Shown here: piece by piece, positions 58,674-64,000 of the stretch | Layout: each line of letters opens with the position of its first letter | Position numbering within the stretch: the first letter of the stretch is position 1 | Source of the DNA: Oscillospiraceae bacterium | Lineage (GTDB): Bacteria > Bacillota > Clostridia > Oscillospirales > Acutalibacteraceae | NCBI GenBank assembly: GCA_022650455.1 | Contig: JALCPO010000001.1 | Span: forward strand, 62,001 to 126,000 | Direction: 5' to 3' | Length of the DNA stretch: 64,000 nt | The notes under the pieces: generated by a model | Database searches by the model: none | Told to the model about the DNA's origin: nothing | The model's input: only the letters and a program-made list of their open reading frames with translations | Position numbers and translations under genes: made by a program

Positions 58674-59033
58674 ATGGCAAGCCATAAGCTGGGCCGCGTG
58701 ACGGAAGACATCCTGCGCGAGCTGACCGCGATTTTCCGCGAGCTGAAAGACCCGCGCGTGCAGGGGCTCATCAGCATCGTGCGGGTGGACGTGACGAACG
58801 ACCTTTCCTACTGCACGGTCTACATCAGCGCCATGGAAGGGATGGACCGCGCCCGCGAGGCCGTGAAGGGCCTGAAGTCCGCGTCCGGATTTATCCGGCA
58901 CGAGCTCGGCTCGCGGCTTTCGCTGCGCAAGGTTCCGGAGCTGTCGTTCCGCGCCACCGATTCCATTGAGTACGGCGCGCACATCTCGCACATTCTGGAC
59001 CACCTGAAGGAGGACGCGCATGAAGAGCCTTGA
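58674..59033 (+). CDS. rbfA: Ribosome-binding factor A
   Basis: 'HKLGRVTEDILRELTAIFRELKDPRVQGLISIVRVDVTNDLSYCTVYIS'. Confidence 0.95.
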   Translation: MASHKLGRVTEDILRELTAIFRELKDPRVQGLISIVRVDVTNDLSYCTVYISAMEGMDRAREAVKGLKSASGFIRHELGSRLSLRKVPELSFRATDSIEYGAHISHILDHLKEDAHEEP

Positions 59034-59976
59034 GGAGGCCGCCGCTCTCCTGCGCGGGGCGGAACGGGTAATGATCCTGTGCCACCAGTTCCCGGACGGC
59101 GACACGCTGGGCTCCGGCAGCGCCCTCTGCCGCGGCCTGCGGCAGCTCGGCAGGCGCGCCGCGGTGCGGTGCTCGGACAGGATCGGGCCGAAATACCGCT
59201 TTCTGTTTGAAGGCCTGCCGGACGACGCGTTCGAGCCCGACCTGGTTGTGGCGGTCGACGTTGCGGACCGGGCGCTTTTCGGCGAGCCGGTCGGGCCGGA
59301 GTACGGCGGCCGGGTCGATCTCTGCCTCGACCATCACCGTTCCAACGTCCGTTACGCGAAACAAAGCTACGTCGACCCGCAGGCCGCGGCGACCTGCGAG
59401 ATCATCGATGTCCTGCTGAAGCTCCTCGGCGTCGCCATAGACAAACCGATCGCGGAGGCGCTCTACACCGGCATTTCGACGGACACGGGCTGCTTCCGGT
59501 ACACGAACACCACGCCCGCAGCCCACCGCATCGCGGCGGACCTGCTGGAAACGGGGATCGACGCGGCGGCCATCGACCGCGCCATGTTCGACACGAAAAG
59601 CCGCGCGCGGCTCGAAATGGAGCGCCGCGTTCTGGACTCCATCCGGTTCGCCTGCGGGGGGCAGATCGCGGTCATCCGCATCACGAAAAAAATGATTGCG
59701 GAAGCCGGGGCCGTCGAGGACGACCTCGACGGGCTCGCAACCATCCCGCGCGGGATCGAGGGCGTGCGCGTCGGCGTCACGCTGCGCGAGAAGGACGACG
59801 GTTTCTATAAGGTGTCCCTGCGCGCCGTTTCCCCCGCCGACGCGGCGAAGATCTGCGAGAAGTTCGGCGGCGGCGGCCACCGAGGAGCCGCGGGATGCAC
59901 GCTTCCCCCTCCTTTGGAGGAAGCCGAAAAGAAAATTCTCGGCGCGGTGGAAAGGCATTTGAAAGAAAACCGATGA
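59020..59976 (+). CDS. nrnA: DHH/DHHA1 phosphoesterase (NrnA-like)
   Basis: 'VMILCHQFPDGDTLGSGSALCRGLR', 'CLDHHRSN', 'CEKFGGGGHRGAAGC'. Confidence 0.92.
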   Translation: MKSLEEAAALLRGAERVMILCHQFPDGDTLGSGSALCRGLRQLGRRAAVRCSDRIGPKYRFLFEGLPDDAFEPDLVVAVDVADRALFGEPVGPEYGGRVDLCLDHHRSNVRYAKQSYVDPQAAATCEIIDVLLKLLGVAIDKPIAEALYTGISTDTGCFRYTNTTPAAHRIAADLLETGIDAAAIDRAMFDTKSRARLEMERRVLDSIRFACGGQIAVIRITKKMIAEAGAVEDDLDGLATIPRGIEGVRVGVTLREKDDGFYKVSLRAVSPADAAKICEKFGGGGHRGAAGCTLPPPLEEAEKKILGAVERHLKENR

Positions 59977-60920
59977 ATGGGATTATCGTGATGGACAAGC
60001 CCGCCGGGTTCACGTCGTTCGACGTGGTGGCCGTAATGCGCGGGGTCTGCCGGGAACGGAAGGTCGGGCACACCGGGACGCTGGACCCGATGGCCACGGG
60101 CGTGCTGCCCCTGCTTCTGGGGACGGCCACGCGGGCGCTCTCCCTGCTGGAGGACACGGGCAAGGAGTACGAGGCCGGGTTCCGGCTCGGGGCTGCCACC
60201 GATACGCAGGACAGCACGGGCAAAGTGATCGCCCGGAGCGAAAAAAAAGCCGCGCGCAGCGGGGTGGAAGCCGCGCTGCCCCGGTTCCGGGGAGGGATTT
60301 TGCAGACGCCGCCGATGTATTCCGCCGTGAGTGTGAACGGCAGGCGGCTTTACGACCTGGCCCGGCGGGGGATCGAGGTGGAGCGCGCGAAGCGCCCGGT
60401 AACGGTTTCCCGGCTGGAGCTGACGGAGTTTGACGAGGCCGCGCAGTCCGGCCGGCTGTCGGTCGCCTGCTCGAAAGGGACTTATGTCCGCACGCTCTGC
60501 GCCGACCTGGGGGAGGCGCTCGGCACTTACGGCTTCATGACTTCGCTCCGCCGCACCCGGGCTTCCGGTTTTTCCCTTTCCGACGCCGTCACGCTGGAGC
60601 AGGCGAAGAAGCTCGGGGCGGAAGGCATCCTCGGCCGGCTGTTGCCCGTGGAGTCCTTGTTTTCCGGCCTTCCGGCGCTCCGCGTTTCAACGGCGCAGGC
60701 GGTCCGTTTCAGCAACGGCGGCGCCCTGGAGCTCCGCCGCACCGCGCTGCGCTCCGAACGGCCGCCGGAGGGCGCGCGGTACCGCGTCTGCCAGCCCGAC
60801 GGCGTGTTCCTGGGCCTGGGCGAAGTCGAAGGGAACGATCTGCGCGTGCTGCGCCTGTTTCTTCGGCCTTCTCTTTGCAAAGACAAGGCCGCTCAAAAGC
60901 CGGAGGGGATCCGCAAATGA
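59973..60920 (+). CDS. truB: tRNA pseudouridine(55) synthase
   Basis: 'MNGIIVMDKPAGFTSFDVV...KVGHTGTLDPMATGVLPLLLG'. Confidence 0.96.
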   Translation: MNGIIVMDKPAGFTSFDVVAVMRGVCRERKVGHTGTLDPMATGVLPLLLGTATRALSLLEDTGKEYEAGFRLGAATDTQDSTGKVIARSEKKAARSGVEAALPRFRGGILQTPPMYSAVSVNGRRLYDLARRGIEVERAKRPVTVSRLELTEFDEAAQSGRLSVACSKGTYVRTLCADLGEALGTYGFMTSLRRTRASGFSLSDAVTLEQAKKLGAEGILGRLLPVESLFSGLPALRVSTAQAVRFSNGGALELRRTALRSERPPEGARYRVCQPDGVFLGLGEVEGNDLRVLRLFLRPSLCKDKAAQKPEGIRK

Positions 60921-61852
60921 AAGTTTACCATGATCTTACGCCTTCCGAGGGGGAAAGCGCCGTGGCGCTCGGCAGCTTCGACGGGCTGCACCTCGGCCAC
61001 CGCCGGGTGATCTCCCTCGCGCTGGAAGGCGCCGGGAAGGGCCTGGTTCCCACCGTGCTGACCTTTGCCGAAAACCCCAAGCTCCGCGGGAACGGGGAGT
61101 TCGGGGGCCTTCTGCTTGCTCCGGAGGAGAAAATCCGTCTGCTGGAGCGGATGGGCGTCGGCCAGCTTTACCTGCTCGATTTCGACGCGGTGAAGGACCT
61201 TTCCCCCGAGGCTTTCGTCGCCGGCATCCTCGAAGGAACCTGCCGGGCGAAAAGAGCCTGCTGCGGCTTCAACTATACGTTCGGGCGCGGCGGGACGGCG
61301 GGAAGCGCCGACCTGCGCAGGCTGTGCGCCGGGCGGGGGATCGAGGCCGCGGTGGCCGGTCCCGTCCTGGCGGACGGTACGCCGGTGAGCTCCACCCGCA
61401 TCCGCGGGCTGATCGCGAACGGCCGCACCGAGGAGGCGGCCCGCCTGCTGGGCAGGCCGTTCGGCTATGAGTCGGCGGTGATCCCGGGGCGCAGGCTGGG
61501 GCGCAGGCTCGGCACGCCGACCTTGAACCAGAAGGTGCCGGAGGAGTTCGTGCGGCCGAGGTTCGGCGTCTATGCGTCCGCCGTCACGGTGGGACGAAAA
61601 ACGTACTGCGGCGTAACCGACGTGGGCGTCAAGCCCACGGTGGGGTCGTCCTGCGTCCTCGCCGAGACGTGGATGCCCGGCTACACCGGCCCCGACCTGT
61701 ACGGCCGCACGGTCCGCGTCGGCCTGCTGAAATTCCTGCGCCCGGAGCGCAGGTTCCCCGGCCTGGATGAGCTGCGGGAGGAGATCCGCCGCAACGGCAG
61801 GCAGGCCGCGGAATATTTCCGGAAAAATCATCCTTTCCCCGGCGAAGGGTGA
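60917..61852 (+). CDS. ribF: Bifunctional riboflavin kinase/FAD synthetase
   Basis: 'VALGSFDGLHLGHRRVI', 'PVSSTRIRGLIANGRTEEAARLLGRPF', 'GTPTLN'. Confidence 0.95.
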   Translation: MKVYHDLTPSEGESAVALGSFDGLHLGHRRVISLALEGAGKGLVPTVLTFAENPKLRGNGEFGGLLLAPEEKIRLLERMGVGQLYLLDFDAVKDLSPEAFVAGILEGTCRAKRACCGFNYTFGRGGTAGSADLRRLCAGRGIEAAVAGPVLADGTPVSSTRIRGLIANGRTEEAARLLGRPFGYESAVIPGRRLGRRLGTPTLNQKVPEEFVRPRFGVYASAVTVGRKTYCGVTDVGVKPTVGSSCVLAETWMPGYTGPDLYGRTVRVGLLKFLRPERRFPGLDELREEIRRNGRQAAEYFRKNHPFPGEG

Positions 61853-61854
61853 TG

Positions 61855-61883
61855 TTTACAAAACAGAATGCCTGTGCTATACT
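61855..61883 (+). promoter_or_regulatory. Sigma-A-like promoter of rpsO
   Basis: TTTACA-N17-TATACT. Confidence 0.7.
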
Positions 61884-61986
61884 ATTGCATATTGTACCCC
61901 TTTCGCGGTTCAGGGGAATGCCCCAGCGGGGATTTCACCGGCCCTGTTCTGCGTCTGCGGGAATTTAAAAAAGGTGGAAAAGTACG

Positions 61987-62250
61987 ATGCTGAAAGAAGA
62001 AAAGACCGCCATTATCAAGGAGTACGCCCGGCATGAGGGCGACACCGGTTCCCCGGAAGTACAGATCGCCGTGCTGACCAGCCGCATCAACGCGCTGACC
62101 GAGCACCTCAAGGCCCACAAGAAAGACCATCACTCCCGCCGCGGCCTGCTCAAAATGGTCGGCCAGAGGCGCAGCCTGTTGAATTATCTTCAGAACAACG
62201 ATATTGAACGCTACCGCGCGATTATTGAAAAACTGGGAATCCGCAAGTAA
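61987..62250 (+). CDS. rpsO: 30S ribosomal protein S15
   Basis: '[65 protein letters not shown]'. Confidence 0.97.
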   Translation: MLKEEKTAIIKEYARHEGDTGSPEVQIAVLTSRINALTEHLKAHKKDHHSRRGLLKMVGQRRSLLNYLQNNDIERYRAIIEKLGIRK

Positions 62251-62260
62251 TGTTGCAGGA

Positions 62261-62298
62261 AAAGGCAGGCGGCGATGCCGTCTGCCTTTCGCCTTTTT
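62261..62298 (+). terminator. Rho-independent terminator after rpsO
   Basis: AAAGGCAGGCGGC-GAT-GCCGTCTGCCTTTCGCCTTTTT. Confidence 0.75.
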
Positions 62299-62425
62299 CC
62301 GTTGACCCCGGACGCGCGCGGGACTTAGCAGTGAAACGGGCGCCCTTTTCCGCGAGGACGCCGGTTTTATTGCTAAACCTGCCGCATCCTGCAGATACTA
62401 TTTTCAGAATACGGAGGAGAAAGCA

Positions 62426-64000
62426 ATGTTTGAAAATTACAGAGTCTTTAAGACCGACTTTGCGGGCCGCCCCCTGACGATCGAAACCGGCAAGATGGCG
62501 CAGCTTGCGAACGGCGAATGCCTTGTCCGCTACGGCGAGACCGTGGTGCACGTGGCGGCCACCGCCTCGGCCAAGCCGCGCGAAGGCGTGGGCTATTTCC
62601 CGCTTTCGGTCGATTTTGAGGAGAAGCTTTACTCGGTGGGCAAGATCCCGGGTTCCTACCTCAAACGGGAAGGACGCCCGACGGACAAGGCGATCCTGAC
62701 CGCGCGCCTGATCGACCGCCCGATCCGTCCGCTGTTCCCGAAGGACATGCGCAACGACGTTTCCGTCGTCTGCACCGTGATGAGCGTCGACCACAACTGC
62801 CCGCCCGACATTGCGGCGATGGTCGGCACATCCATCGCGCTCAGCATTTCCGACATTCCGTGGAACGGCCCGATCTCCGGCGTTTCCGTGGGGTATGTGG
62901 ACGGCGAGTACGTCATTAACCCGGATTCCGAGCAGCGCAAAAAATCGAAAATGGCCGTGACGGTCGCTTCCACCGATTCCCGCATCGCCATGATCGAGGC
63001 CGGCGCGGACGAGATCCCGGACGACGTCATGTACGGCGGCATCATGGCGGGCCACAAGGCAAACCAGGCTATCATCGAGTTCATCAAAGGCATCCGGCAG
63101 GACATCGGCAAGAAAAAATTCTGTTACCCGAGCGATGCGCCGGACGAGGACATGTGGAACACCATCAAGGAGTTCGCCCTGGAAGACATCCGCCAGGCGC
63201 TCGACACCGACGACAAAAAGGTCCGCGACGAACGCCTTCTCCCCATTTACGAGAAGGTGCACGAAAAGTTTGACGAGACCTACCCCGACCAGGAAGCCAG
63301 AATCGACGAATGTCTGTATAAAACCCAGAAGTATGTGGTGCGCCGCTGGCTTCTGGACGAGCAGAAGCGCGTTGACGGCCGGAAGATGGACGAGATCCGC
63401 CCGCTCGCCGCGGAAGTGGGCATTCTCCCGCGCGCCCACGGCTCGGGGCTGTTCACCCGCGGCCAGACGCAGGTGCTCACCGCCGCGACCCTCGGCTCGC
63501 TCGACGACGAGCAGACCTTCGACGGAATCGACGAGCAGGAGACCAAGCGCTATATCCATCAGTACAACATGCCGTCCTACTCCGTGGGCGACACAAGGCC
63601 GAGCCGCGGCCCGGGGCGCCGCGAAATCGGCCACGGGGCCCTCGCCGAGCGCGCGCTGGCCCCGGTTATCCCGTCGGTCGACGAGTTCCCGTACGCGATG
63701 CGCCTCGTTTCGGAGGTCCTCTCCTCCAACGGCTCCACCTCGCAGGCTTCCATCTGCGGCTCCACGCTGGCCCTGATGGACGCGGGCGTCCCGATCAAGG
63801 CCCCGGTGGCCGGCATTTCCTGCGGCCTGATTACCGAGGGCGAGCGCTGGATGACGATGGTGGACATCCAGGGCCTGGAGGACTTCTTCGGAGACATGGA
63901 CTTCAAGGTGGCGGGGACCCATGCGGGCATCACCGCCATCCAGATGGACCTCAAGATCAGCGGCCTTACGCCGGAGATGATCAAGGAAGCCCTTTACAAA
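62426..64000 (+). CDS. pnp: Polyribonucleotide nucleotidyltransferase, 5' part (runs off window end; absent from ORF track)
   Basis: ATG at 62426 after GGAGGAG; 'MFENYRVFKTDFAGRPLTIETGKMAQLANGECLVRYGETVVHVAATASAKPREGVGYFPLSVDFEEK'; open to 64000. Confidence 0.96.
   Translation, partial: MFENYRVFKTDFAGRPLTIETGKMAQLANGECLVRYGETVVHVAATASAKPREGVGYFPLSVDFEEKLYSVGKIPGSYLKREGRPTDKAILTARLIDRPIRPLFPKDMRNDVSVVCTVMSVDHNCPPDIAAMVGTSIALSISDIPWNGPISGVSVGYVDGEYVINPDSEQRKKSKMAVTVASTDSRIAMIEAGADEIPDDVMYGGIMAGHKANQAIIEFIKGIRQDIGKKKFCYPSDAPDEDMWNTIKEFALEDIRQALDTDDKKVRDERLLPIYEKVHEKFDETYPDQEARIDECLYKTQKYVVRRWLLDEQKRVDGRKMDEIRPLAAEVGILPRAHGSGLFTRGQTQVLTAATLGSLDDEQTFDGIDEQETKRYIHQYNMPSYSVGDTRPSRGPGRREIGHGALAERALAPVIPSVDEFPYAMRLVSEVLSSNGSTSQASICGSTLALMDAGVPIKAPVAGISCGLITEGERWMTMVDIQGLEDFFGDMDFKVAGTHAGITAIQMDLKISGLTPEMIKEALYK

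Noticed and set aside
55950-59105. 1051-aa minus-strand ORF opposite infB/rbfA
   Set aside because: Shadow ORF of high-GC coding DNA; H/R/V/G-rich composition, no family, fully antisense to confidently identified genes.

Overview
This 64 kb window is GC-rich, gene-dense chromosomal DNA from a spore-forming Firmicute. The gene content (spoIIP, gpr, spoVT, spoVAE, ger operon, hrcA-grpE-dnaK-dnaJ, nusA-infB-pnp) suggests a Clostridia/Oscillospiraceae-type organism. It is mostly core genome. I recognise hisC, ilvBNC, pstSCA, the HrcA/CIRCE heat-shock operon, hemW-lepA-spoIIP-gpr, rpsT, asnB, galKTE, a ger operon, secA, a GntR-RCK_C regulator, a DAHP synthase, bioY, rplM-rpsI, a YabE-like 3D protein, rpe, an Rnf-like cluster, spoVT, rimP-nusA-rnpM-ylxQ-infB-rbfA-nrnA-truB-ribF, rpsO and the 5' part of pnp. 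No rRNA, tRNA, CRISPR, transposase or phage genes were seen. The strongest unusual signals are: (1) an Rnf-like cluster with only C, D, E and A subunits, lacking RnfG and RnfB, the RnfC nucleotide/flavin loop and three of the four expected intramembrane cysteines; (2) a perfect BirA-type operator with no evident biotin gene downstream, about 1 kb from a second BirA site at bioY; (3) an orphan plus-strand structured RNA candidate with its own terminator between hrcA and hemW; (4) a four-hexamer, 11-bp-periodic PhoP box array before a pst operon that lacks pstB/phoU; (5) an AAGTTGT/ACAACTT repeat array downstream of a consensus promoter. All calls come from reading the sequence and ORF track. 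No searches were run.
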